Positions 1-8,650 are shown, counted from the first letter of the stretch. The stretch: 64,000 nucleotides of DNA from Microvelia longipes (GCA_018340805.1 JACMZG010001913.1:8698115-8762114), one strand, 5' to 3'. The notes: generated by a model not told the origin, from the letters alone. Program-made: numbers and translations.

Positions 1-257
1 TTATATTAATTCTATTTACCTAGCAGTATTTTAATTCTATTTAACTCTTAAATTTATTTGTTTGACTTCCCAGTTGGGTTCAGTAGGTTGAAATGAATAA
101 TAACTTGTTGTTATAGTAATTGATCTGGTTTCCGTGAATTGTGAATAATCAAAAGAAAATTTTGTGAATGATTTTAAAAAATCTCCTAATTTTCCTAGCC
201 AAATCGGATATTACGAAAAAATTTAATTACGAATCTCACAGCTTTTTTGGACCGAGT

Positions 258-594
258 GTAAGTTGATACAACATAATTGTGCGAGAGACACTTTTGAAAT
301 GTAAGAAGCAAAATGCAATGCTACATATGGGAACTGTTCCATCATTCGACATTCTTCATCATTGATGGCTCGACATGATGTCATGTCCCACTCTGTTTCA
401 TTACGCTATTTCGTAAAGAAACAGAATGGGACCTGACAATTATGTCAAACCATCAATAATGACAATTACCGAATGATGGCACAGTTCCCAGATGTAACAT
501 TGCATTTGCTTTTTACATTTCCGAGGTGTGTTTCGTACGATTTTATAGTGTCAACTATTCATGTTTTGCAAAACTCGGTAGTATCAAATGATAG
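258..594. mobile_element. FB1 foldback element (MITE-like), copy 1
   Basis: The two halves are imperfect reverse complements. The left arm carries 'GTGCGAGAGACAC', 'GCAATGCTACAT', 'GGAACTGTTCCATCATTC' and 'CCCACTCTGTTTC'; the right arm carries their complements in reverse order. There is no coding capacity. The left end looks shorter than the right, which runs on through 'AAACTCGGTAGTATC'. Other copies lie near 6.8-7.0 kb and 28.66-29.16 kb. The structure fits a non-autonomous foldback DNA transposon; the transposase family cannot be assigned. Confidence 0.8.
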
Positions 595-786
595 AGTGTA
601 AGTTTGTTTAAACTTTTCAGCTTTCATTCAAACAAGGTATACATATAAAGTTATTAAAATTAATTCCACGCGGCCACCCCTGTCTACTTCTGCTTATACA
701 GAGGGTGCAACTAATTTATTTTAATTATAGATTTGTATAAAGAAAAACTACACTTTATATTATTGTTTATAAAAATATTTTGTATT

Positions 787-1050
787 GAAGATTTAGGTCT
801 TCCGGTGGTGACCGCGTCCATGTAGATGAAGAATCCGACGTTTCGCTTCCACTGTGGGAGGCATCTTCATGGATGTAGGACATAATGGAATGATCTACAA
901 AATTGAACCGAGCAGTTTGTTGAGCATTCCCTAATGTCCTATATTCCTGAAGATGTGGGAGGACAGTAGAAGCGAAACTTCTGATTCTTCATCTAAATTG
1001 ACTTAAATCTTCATGACAATAGCTGCGGAAGCCTACGCAGTTTATTAATA
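787..1050. mobile_element. FB2 foldback element, copy 1
   Basis: It starts with 'GAAGATTTAGGTCTTCCGG' and ends near 'GCCTACGCAGTTTATTA'. The inner part is a long hairpin: 'GAATCCGACGTTTCGCTTCC' pairs with the segment near 970-990. A hammerhead-like core, CTGAAGA (947-953) then GAAAC (974-978), lies in the right arm. Two further copies are at 44.4 kb and 49.6-50.2 kb and share both ends. It could be a MITE or a derivative of a Penelope-like element's terminal repeat. Confidence 0.75.
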
Positions 1051-1955
1051 TTTTGTATTGGTTTTTTGATAAAAAAAAATAAATAAAAAAGAAAACTCAG
1101 GTAAAAACCATATCCTAATTTTATTTACTTTTGCTTATTAAATTTTGTGTTTTTACCCCCTTCTTCCTTAGTCTTCCTTTTTGATGTTGTAATTGTAAAT
1201 TTATGTTACCCATTTTACCTCACAAACGTCAATTTTTTGTGTTTGTTTAAAAACGTTTGACATTATTTTGAAATCATTATAATGTAAACATTACTAGCTG
1301 AGTGTAGGCAAAGAGCAAACTCTATTCTCTTTGGTAAACATTGTTAAAAAGTAGTGATTTTGCTTCATTTCTTTCTCTGTCAGTATTGAATTTTCTTGTG
1401 ACATTTTTAACATATAAGTTTTAAACGTCTGACATATATTTATTTGTTTATTTATTTATAATTTCCGGCGTGAGCCAATATACAAAAATAAAGAAACAAA
1501 AATTTATATATACTTGTTTGACGAGATATTCTTTGACTATTTTAAGTCTTAAAATGTCTATGTTATGTTTGTTATAGCTTGCTTTAGCACAACCCTTTAT
1601 GAACTGCAATTAATGTTGTCTAAACTTCTGTAAGATTTTGTAAAATCAAATTTCGTTACCTCGCTCGACGCAGCTTAACTATTATGATCCAACAAAAACT
1701 ATGGGTGTACTTAACGTATTGATACGAAACTTACTTTACTTATTGATGACGTAAATGGATACACTTTTACTAAGTTTCAACTTAATTAGATTATTTTTCA
1801 ATTTTCTTTTCATTTTTTTAAAAATCGTCCACAAGTTATTTGATAAACAATGAAAAAACGATTTTAATGAAATGAAACTTTGCATAAATATTAATTTAAT
1901 GCACATTTAACCAATTTTACAAATTATTCATTTAAACCAAAAATAATAAAAGAAA
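1051..1955. other. A+T-rich spacer with weak repeat similarity
   Basis: No gene or array seen. The part near 1690-1790 ('TACTTAACGTATTGATACG', 'GTTTCAAC') weakly resembles the stretch near 24,460-24,530, so it may be an old dispersed-repeat fragment. Confidence 0.4.
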
Positions 1956-1959
1956 AGAA

Positions 1960-2060
1960 GTCTCTCCACAAAACAAAACTTTATTGGCAAAGCGCTTTCA
2001 ACCTAACTAGAGGCCATCATCAGTGCAAAACCGTTGAGATGTTAAAGAAGTAGAGAAGTG
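1960..2060 (-). mobile_element. Penelope-like element end with hammerhead-type motif
   Basis: On the minus strand a hammerhead order can be read. CTGATGA (2023-2017) is followed by a stem II, GGCCT...AGGTT, and GAAA (1999-1996). A zero-loop palindromic stem III, AGC/GCT, comes next. GCA just before CTGATGA can pair with TGC just after the putative cleavage site, giving a short stem I. From general knowledge, Penelope-like retroelement terminal repeats carry such small hammerheads. No reverse transcriptase or endonuclease of that class is visible nearby, so this is a fragment. Confidence 0.55.
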
Positions 2061-2084
2061 AGTCTATGTTTTCTTAATAGGTAT

Positions 2085-2175
2085 TAGAGTCAGACAAACC
2101 ACTTAAAACGTCATAAAAGTACCTGAAACGGATAATTATGATGCAACCTCGGTTTGGGATTTTTAGGTTGAACAC
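2085..2175 (-). repeat. DR1 dispersed repeat fragment
   Basis: Reverse-strand match to the DR1 5' part: 'ACCACTTAAAACGTC', 'CTGAAACGGATAATTAT' and 'CCTCGGTTTGGGATT' correspond to the complement of the copies at 51.3 and 61.3 kb. Confidence 0.6.
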
Positions 2176-2212
2176 AATCTTTTTCCTTATACTTAAAGTA
2201 GCAGGTAGTAAC

Positions 2213-2640
2213 CTATCCATAGATTGCTTGTTTATTGCTCACCAATCCATAAATTGCTTGTTTATTGCTCACTAATCCATAGATTGCTTGTTTATTGCTC
2301 ACTAATCCATAGATTGCTTGTTTATTGCTAACCAATCCAAAGATTGCTTGTTTTGTTTCTCACCAATCAATAGATTGCTTGTTTATTGCTCACCAATCCA
2401 TATATTGCTTGTTTATTCACCAATCAAAGATTGCGTTATTTCTCACCAATCCATAGATTACTTGTTTATTGCTCACCAATCCATAGATTGCTTGTTTATT
2501 TCTCACCAATCCATAGATTGCTTGTTTATTGCTCAATAATCCATAAATTGCTTGTTTCTTGCTCACCAATCCATAGATTGGTTGTTTCTTGCTCACCAAT
2601 CCATAGATTGATTGATTTCTTCCTCACCATCTATAGATTA
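2213..2640. repeat. 30-bp minisatellite, about 14 copies
   Basis: Unit is close to 'AATCCATAGATTGC' plus 'TTGTTTATTGCTCACC', repeated with substitutions and small deletions. The unit is a multiple of three, which opens artificial reading frames on both strands; these are not genes. Confidence 0.95.
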
Positions 2641-2707
2641 AATAATAAAGATAAAAGTTAAAAGATTAAAGATGCTTAAAAAAGCTCTATAAAAAAGAAT
2701 GTTTATT

Positions 2708-3020
2708 CTTCTTAAATCAGCTTATTTTGACTTATTTCAAGCTCACGTTAACCCATTCAAAGCTTACATAAACTTATTTAAAGCTCAAATAAAGTCATTT
2801 GAAGCTCACACCATCTCATTTAAAGCTCAAATGAAGTCATTTGAAGCTCACACCAACTTATTTAAAGCTCAAATAAAGTCATTTGAAGCTCACACCAACT
2901 TATTTAAAGCTCAAATGAAGTCATTTGAAGCTCACAACAACTTATTTAAAGCCCACATCAAGTCATTAAAGCTCATATCAACTCATTTCATCGCATAAAC
3001 CTATTTAAAGCTCATTTTTT
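2708..3020. repeat. 42-bp minisatellite made of two 21-bp half-units
   Basis: Alternating half-units 'TCATTTGAAGCTCACACC' and 'TTATTTAAAGCTCAAATAA' repeat across the interval. A 99-codon open frame (2699-2998) reads as a 14-residue repeat of the type SFEAHTNLFKAQIK. It is most likely a by-product of a stop-free unit divisible by three. Confidence 0.93.
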
Positions 3021-3492
3021 GTTTATCAGTTAAACAGTCCATCCACTTTTAAAAATACAGATACAAATACAAATCAAAGTGATACTGAACAGACTGTAAA
3101 AAATTTAATTAATTAGATTATTTTTACCTAAAAGGGACTCTTTTGAAAAAAAAAGTTAGGCCGTAAAATTGTGTTTTTCATCTTAGTTCAAACAAAAATA
3201 ATGAGGGAACAAATAAAAAACTCAAAATAGAAAGGTGTAGATTACAAAAAAAAGAGTTATAAACGCCTATCAGACCCGCATGACCCAAAAGAATGTCTAT
3301 TTTGTTATAACCCCCCCCCTTCAAAATACAAATGTATCCTGAACATTTCCTTTGTCGTTTGGTTATCCTTGTTGTGTCCTCTTTTGTCCCTTTTTACGTA
3401 TAATCTATTGTTAAAAATGACGATTCCCTAATTTTCTAATTTTAATCCTTAGTTATGAAACGATGTATTATAATGTATCATATATATTTCTG

Positions 3493-4275
3493 CTGCCTCC
3501 GTGGTCTAGGTCGTTAGAGCGTCAGTCTTTATATGATCCAAAGGCCAGTATAATACGTGGTCGTTAGAGCGTCAGTCTTTATACTGATCCAAAGGCCAGT
3601 ATAAAGACGTGTCGTTAGAGCGTCAGTCTTTTACTGATCCAAAGTCGTGTCGTTAGAGCGTCAGTCGATCCAAAGCCAGTATAAAGACGTCGTTAGAGCG
3701 TCAGTCTTTATACTGATCCAAAGGCCAGTATAAATACGTGGTCGTTAGAGCGTCAGTCTTTATACTGATCCAAAGGCCAGTATAAATACGTGGTCGTTAG
3801 AGCGTCAGTCTTTATACTGATCCAAAGACCAGTATAAAGACGTGGTCGTTAGAGCGTCAGTCTTTATACTGATCCAAAGGCTAGTATAAAGACGTGGTCG
3901 TTAGAGCGTCATTCTTTATACTGATCCAAAGGCCAGTATAAAGACGTGGTCGTTAGAGCGTCAGTCTTTATACTGATCCAAAGGCTAGTATAAAGACGTG
4001 GTCGTTAGAGCGTCAGTCTTTATACAGAACCATAGGTCAGTATAAAGACCACGTGGTGTCAAAACGAATGGCATAAAGTGAAAAAATGACGTGAGGTCTG
4101 GGGTTCGCATCCCAGGTTACGCTCTTAGGTTGTATAGGTTTACTGTTTAAGTAAATTATCGCCAACTTTAGGTTAAAATTTGAGTGCAATGGTTGCCTTT
4201 ATAACTTGAGGTTCTTCCCGCAGGGTCTATCTCTGATGGTCCTCAAGGCTCAAAGTGAGCATTATTATCATATAT
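3493..4275 (+). mobile_element. SINE-A copy with satellite expansion inside its tRNA-like head
   Basis: The 5' start 'CTGCCTCCGTGGTCTAGG' matches the head of the SINE-A copies at 7.3 and 7.9 kb. The 3' part from about 4090 ('GGTCTGGGGTTCGCATCCC', a B box, then 'ATCGCCAACTTTAGG', then 'GTTCTTCCCGCAGGGTC' and a final 'GAGCATTATTATC') matches the SINE body and tail. Between A-box-like and B-box sequence, where other copies have only a few tens of bases, lies the array at 3508-4058. I infer the array grew from the head of a single inserted SINE. Confidence 0.82.
3508..4058. repeat. Hairpin minisatellite, about 58 bp unit, about 10 copies
   Basis: Each unit has 'GGTCGTTAGAGCGTCA' followed by a hairpin: 'GTCTTTATACTG', a loop 'ATCCAAAGGC', then 'CAGTATAAAGAC'. 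Units near 3630-3690 are shortened by deletions. The GTCGTTAGAGCG part is like the A-box region of the SINE head. Confidence 0.93.
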
Positions 4276-4391
4276 ATTTCAATTTTTGGGCTCCTAAAGA
4301 TACAATTTTGTGTCAAGCTTTAATTCTCTAAATACACTGTACAAGTCTTTAAATACATCATAACATATGTAACATATGTATGGTCTGTTAT

Positions 4392-4554
4392 CATCAGATA
4401 ACAGACATACACATATCAATGACACATATCATTACATACATACAATAACACACATCATAATATACATACATCACATGATGTATGTATATTATGATGTGTA
4501 TTATTGTATGTATGTAATGATTTGTGTCATTGATATGTGTATGTCTGTTATCTG

Positions 4555-4559
<5 letters not shown>
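4392..4559. repeat. Near-perfect 168-bp palindrome
   Basis: Two arms of about 84 bp meet between 4475 and 4476 with essentially no spacer ('ATCACATGAT' at the centre). The outer ends are 'CAGATAACAGACATAC' and its complement. It runs directly into a (CA)n tract. Such perfect arms imply recent formation or ongoing gene conversion. Confidence 0.93.

Positions 4560-4591
<32 letters not shown>
4556..4591. repeat. (CA)n microsatellite
   Basis: Uninterrupted ACACAC dinucleotides at the end of the palindrome. Confidence 0.97.
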
Positions 4592-4700
4592 CTACAGACA
4601 GACATATTGGTATAAACCACTCAGGATGTCTTAAAAAACACTTAAAATGGATAATTTAATTAAAATCCTGGTTTAGGACTTTCAGTGCGTACAATGCTTT
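4592..4700 (-). repeat. DR1 dispersed repeat fragment
   Basis: Complement of the DR1 5' part: 'ACAGACAGACATATT', 'ACCACTCAGGATGTC', 'AAAATGGATAATTTAA'. Confidence 0.65.
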
Positions 4701-5164
4701 TGTATATAATAACCGCGGTGTAAAAATAGAATATTAAGACTCATTATTTTTAAAATTATTAATCCAACGAACACTGATAAATCAGAGAGACGAAGGTTTC
4801 GGTGTGTTTGGAAAATCCATTTGTGGTCCAGTTCCACATTTTCTCGACCCAAAGTCATTTGTTTCTTTGCGTCTGTCTAGTTTCCATTTCACTTTGACCA
4901 CACGTCTTCCATGACACGAAATGCAACCCCTTCTAACCACATTAAATTCCCTAGCTATTCGACCGTTTTGAAACTTTTACTGTTAAATCACTATCCATAT
5001 TTTTTTTTTCATTTCCCTACCTTTTACTAGAATTGTATGAAAAAAGTATTGCGTTTGCCCGACAATCAAAAATATATTTCCCTGAATAATTTATAGTTAC
5101 TTATGCACCAAGGGAATAAAGAATGCTATTATTTCCCTGAGCAGTTTAAAAAATAAGTAAAGAA

Positions 5165-5275
5165 CCAAATCATTTAACTCCCTAAGCGAAACCGAGGGAT
5201 TTATGTGTTTAACTCTCGAGGCAAAGCCGAGGGAGTTATGATTATTAACTCCTGAGGCGAAGTTGAGGGAGGTAA
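5165..5275. repeat. Short tandem repeat, about 37 bp, three copies
   Basis: Three units of the form 'AACTCCCGAGGCGAAGCC' then 'GAGGGAGTTATGATT', each a small inverted repeat (CTCCC...GGGAG). Confidence 0.75.
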
Positions 5276-5399
5276 TTACGAGGGGAAAATTGCGTTTTAT
5301 TCCTAAGGTACATTCAAGATTTTATCTCCAGACGTTGACGTCATTTAATTATTGTTTTATTCTTATCTTCATACGTTTTGTTGTATTTTATTCCATTTT

Positions 5400-5625
5400 T
5401 TGGTCGGACCCCCCTTATAAATTTTTGGGGGTCCTGCTCCTAAATGAATCAAAATTTTTGTATTGCTCCAAACAACTTCTTTTGACCTGGAACGGATTTT
5501 GAGCCAATAAAAAAGTTTTGGTCGGGGCCCCTTATAAATTTTGGGGGTCCCGTCTCCCGAAAAAGTGTTACAAAAATTGATCGGTTCCCTGTATAAATTT
5601 AAAGGATACCGCTCCCCTAAAAATG
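5400..5625. repeat. Three degenerate copies of a GGGCCCC/TATAAATT repeat
   Basis: Units contain 'GGTCGGGGCCCCTTATAA' and 'TTTTGGGGGTCCCGTC'. The second is best preserved; the third is decayed. They are GC-rich against an A+T-rich background. Confidence 0.65.
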
Positions 5626-5639
5626 GATATAATTAACTG

Positions 5640-5975
5640 GGCACATTTGTGAGTCTTTTACAAGGCCACATGCGTGCCAAATTTTAATCGGATCGCATCA
5701 TTTTTTCGCGTTCTATGATTTTTCGTAATTTTCGCTGAGTCATTATTGCGGGTTAATGACGTCATGAACAAATTATTTTCCGAATGCACTACTGCAGCAG
5801 TAGAATAATTTTTGTACTAAGTTTAAATTCTTTTGCATAAATACACTGGGAGCTACTATGATAATAAACACACATACAGACTGACAACTTTGTTAAAACC
5901 ACTCAGTAGGTCTTAAAAACGCCTGAAACAGGTAATTCCAGTGGTGACATCCCGGTATTAGATTTTACGCAAACA
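5640..5975 (-). repeat. DR1 dispersed repeat, minus-strand copy
   Basis: Read on the minus strand it follows the DR1 order: 'CCGGGATGTCACCAC', 'CCTACTGAGTGGTTTTAAC', 'GTTTATTATCATAG', then 'ATGACGTCATTAACCCGC' and 'GATGCGATCCGATTAAAA'. The 3' part with the GAGGACGAGCGAAGCG signature is absent. Confidence 0.8.
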
Positions 5976-5995
5976 CTTACGGTGTTTGCGTAAAA
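5963..5995. repeat. Perfect 14-bp stem hairpin
   Basis: TTTTACGCAAACAC (5963-5976), five-base loop, GTGTTTGCGTAAAA (5982-5995). It sits at the 5' edge of the DR1 copy and is followed by A+T-rich inverted repeats up to about 6105. Function unknown. Confidence 0.85.
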
Positions 5996-6129
5996 TTAAA
6001 TATATTTTCGTAATATTATTTGCGTAATATTAAATATATTAAATTAAATATATATATAATTATATTTTCCGTAAGTATATACTTTTCGTATATACTTAGG
6101 GTATAAATGAGGAAAAGTAAAAAAAAAAT

Positions 6130-6204
6130 GTATCGTCCTTACCAGGATTTGAACCCAGGTACCCTGGCCTCGAACTTTATCGGCCTCTAACTTGACTAGC
6201 CAGT
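6130..6204 (-). repeat. tRNA-like relic or SINE head
   Basis: On the minus strand an A-box-like 'TGGCTAGTCAAGTTAGAGG' is followed by a good B box, GGTTCAAATCC (6145-6155), and then AAGGAC. A run of about 10 T residues follows, as at Pol III termination. The 5' acceptor half does not pair with the 3' half and the T stem has a mismatch, so it is not a functional tRNA gene. Confidence 0.6.
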
Positions 6205-6611
6205 TTAATAAATTTATATTTCAACGAAACTGAGGCATACTGCTGAACCGTCTACAGCTTCTGTTTCTTTTAATAAAGAATGATAAAGGTGTTTCTATGG
6301 ATGAGAGAGTACATTGCAGAAACCATCTAATACTCCGGAGTTCATCACGACAGCTTGGAAAATATTTACAGCCTAGAAGGATAAAATGATTAATTTTATG
6401 ACAAGTGGGATGTCATAAAGAATTTAATTTTCTTAAAAGTATTTTTGTAATCTTTATTAAAGTCGTAAAGATGGAATTATATCTTGTTATAGTTTTTGTC
6501 ATGGAATTACGTCAACTAAATAAGTTAAAATCATTCATATTTTGCTTTCATACTTTGTATATAAATATATTAGATGTAAGGCACGTTACACTTGTGCCAA
6601 TTTTAAGCCAA

Positions 6612-6670
6612 TTGCATGGGGGCGTCCGCAGGATTTTTCCCGGGGGGGGGGGGGGTTCCAATCTGCCAAG
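6612..6670. other. GC-rich transposon-end-like stretch with a G13 tract
   Basis: 'CATGGGGGCGTCCGCAGG' followed by CCC and a run of 13 G. This resembles terminal sequence of hAT-type elements in animals, but no partner terminus was found. Confidence 0.3.
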
Positions 6671-6799
6671 TCCAGTCATCAATAATGTGCTGCGGGTTTA
6701 GTTTTTAGCACAATTTGACAAAAGGCAGAGATAGGAGTCGAGCAAACACAGGATTGGCTAAACTAAATGTTACTGTATTGAGAAAAAGTATGTTATATT

Positions 6800-7035
6800 T
6801 TTTAATATAACATTAAATTCTTCGGAATTAATTGAAGGTCAGAGTGAGTTCAGGCTCTGTCGGCGCCCTGATGAGTTAGACGTAACGAAACAGAGTGGGA
6901 CATGACATTATGTCAAGCCATCAAGTATGACGAATGTTGAATGATGGAACAGTTCCCAGATGTAGCATTGCATTTTGCTTGTTACATTTCCTTGGTGTCT
7001 CTCGCACAATTATATTGTGTCAATTATATTATACT
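6800..7035. mobile_element. FB1 element, partial copy 2
   Basis: Carries one FB1 arm ('CAGAGTGGGACATGACATT', 'GAACAGTTCCCAGATGTAG', 'GGTGTCTCTCGCACAAT') plus a core segment, 'GTTCAGGCTCTGTCGGCGCC', that is also present in the 28.7-kb copy in reverse orientation. The other arm is missing. The core holds the hammerhead-like motif listed separately. Confidence 0.75.
6855..6895 (+). ncRNA. Hammerhead ribozyme-like motif, type III order
   Basis: Seen directly: CTCTGT (855-860 within 6,8xx) pairs with ACAGAG (6890-6895) as stem III. C6861 would be the cleavage-site residue after GTC (6859-6861). GGCGCC (6862-6867) would form stem I. CTGATGA (6868-6874) is the first core strand, GTTA-GACG-TAAC (6875-6886) is stem II with a tetraloop, and GAAA (6887-6890) is the second core strand. 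All conserved core residues known for hammerheads are present. The odd point is stem I, a 6-base palindrome with no loop, which could pair only between two RNA molecules, as known for dimeric hammerheads. The 28.7-kb copy has one extra T within the CTGATGA strand. Activity is inference. Confidence 0.5.
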
Positions 7036-7321
7036 TCAATATAAATATTTCGGTTTGTTTAGACCTTTAGCGAGCGAAGCGAGTTCCATCAAACAATAAA
7101 TATGGGTTTTTATAAACCTCAACAATTTCAACAGTATAGCAAGCGAAGCATGCTTCTTTTAACGTATCTTCTAATATTCTTTAGCAATTTTGCGAGGGCT
7201 TTATTAGGACCCTTATGTCTTTAGACCATATATTTGCATAGCCGTTATTCAAACATTCGCGTTTATATTTATAGCAATCAAGCGAGTCGTTTTGAATATA
7301 CCTAGTTTTATATTATAGTGA

Positions 7322-7539
7322 CCTGCCTCCGTAGCCGCGGTCGTATAGTACTGGACTTCGGCACCGGAGGTCTGGGGTTCACTGCCCGGGCTATGCTCTC
7401 AGTTTTTATGAATAGAATTTGATGTAAAAAGATTTCGCCAACTTTAGCTTTACTTTGAGGATAGTAGATGTGACCCACCCGAGGTGGTTCCCGCTGGGCG
7501 AATACCCTGAAGGGCCCAAAGGCCCTAAAACGGGCATTA

Positions 7540-7578
<39 letters not shown>
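7322..7578 (+). mobile_element. SINE-A copy
   Basis: The tRNA-like head begins 'CTGCCTCCGTAGCCGCGG' and has a B box, GGGGTTCACTGCCC. The body holds 'GATTTCGCCAACTTTAGC'. The tail has 'GGTGGTTCCCGC' and a GGGCC-CAAA-GGCCC hairpin, then 'AAAACGGGCATTATC' and (ATT)n. The copy is nearly complete. Confidence 0.88.
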
Positions 7579-7623
7579 TATAGCAATTTTTTAGCGAAGC
7601 GACTCTCCCTTTTACATTGTAAA

Positions 7624-7627
<4 letters not shown>

Positions 7628-7700
<73 letters not shown>
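7628..7700. repeat. (TA)n microsatellite
   Basis: Nearly pure TA dinucleotides with one phase break. Confidence 0.97.
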
Positions 7701-7701
<1 letters not shown>

Positions 7702-7930
7702 TTTATATTTGTACTTTGTAGTCTCTTTTTATTTATACACGTATATATTTATAGCAATTTAGCAATCTTGCGTGCAAAGCGAGAGTATATATATTTGCAT
7801 ATATATACTTATAGTAATGTGAGCTTTGAACCTTGATTACTTTAGAGCCATTTATTTTCATAAATATTATTATCAAAAAATGCTGGACAGTTACTATTAA
7901 ATTTTGAATAATTTACAGTGCATTTACAGT

Positions 7931-8165
7931 ATGTCTGCCTCCGTGGCCGTGATCGTAAAGGCGTTCGATTTCGGCACCGGAGGTCCGGGGTTCGCAGCCC
8001 GGGCTCTAAGATTTTATGAATAGTATTTGTAGTAAAATGATTTCGCCAACTTTACTTAATTCTTAGAGTGTAATAGATGCAACCCACCTGAGGTGGTTCC
8101 CGCAGGGTCAATACCCTGATGGGCCGAAAGGCCCTAAAACGGGCATTTTATTTTATTTTATTTTT
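7931..8165 (+). mobile_element. SINE-A copy, well preserved
   Basis: The head is 'TCTGCCTCCGTGGCCGTG' with B box GGGGTTCGCAGCCC. The tail has two adjacent hairpins: CAGGGT-CAAT-ACCCTG (8103-8118) and GGGCC-GAAA-GGCCC (8121-8134), the latter with a GNRA-type tetraloop. It ends 'AAAACGGGCATTTTATTTT'. Pol III promoter boxes are internal, as usual for SINEs. Confidence 0.9.
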
Positions 8166-8415
8166 ACAGTGCGGGTCAATTTAACTTTTCTTATTTTCAG
8201 GGGGGGGGGGGTCAAGTTACTCGTTTAACGACCTCCCTGGCCGAGAAAGTGACTTGCAATAAGTGTACTGGCTCACCAAATTTAAATATTTATTTGAGCT
8301 TACGGGAAATAAAAGTGGGAAATCCCCCTCTCCCCTCTCCTTCATAATCATACCCTCTTTAGGTCATTGGGAATCCACTAAAGCCAGAGGCCTTTGACCT
8401 CTTGTCGCTATCAAT

Positions 8416-8650
8416 TTATTGGATTCTTCTATTTGGGGTCAAATGAGAAGCTTGGGGTCGGGTCATAAAAGGGGTTAGGGGTGAGGAGCAGATATTTTGG
8501 AAGGAGGGACTCATTGACCAAAGATATATGTGTGTATGTATGCACGAGATGTTTGTTCCTAGACGTTTCTGAGGGACACGATAACTTTCGAACGCTTTTT
8601 TGTGTCGAAATGCGCAAAAATCATTCACGCTAGTGTCCTAAACTCCATTA
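8416..8650 (+). repeat. DR2 dispersed repeat
   Basis: 'GTATGTATGCACGAGATG', 'TTGTTCCTAGACGTTTCTG' and 'GGACACGATAACTTTCGAAC' recur at 45.67-45.80 kb. Two open minus-strand frames of 62-70 codons fall here but show no known motif and are unlikely to be genes. Confidence 0.6.

Larger units (their letters stand above)
7060..7830. repeat. Degenerate 'AGCGAGCGAAGCGA' repeat field, interrupted
   Basis: The phrases 'TAGCGAGCGAAGCGAG', 'ATAGCAAGCGAAGCATG', 'TAGCAATCAAGCGAGTCG', 'TTTAGCGAAGCGACTC' and 'TTGCGTGCAAAGCGAGAG' recur every 60-170 bases with AT-rich sequence between. A SINE-A copy and a (TA)n tract sit within the field. Confidence 0.5.

Noticed and set aside
2318..2661. Overlapping frames of 60-91 codons
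   Set aside because: The 30-bp unit is divisible by three and stop-free in several frames on both strands; coding would not be open in three frames at once.
6130..6204. Functional tRNA gene on the minus strand
   Set aside because: Good B box and T-run terminator, but no matching 5' acceptor strand.
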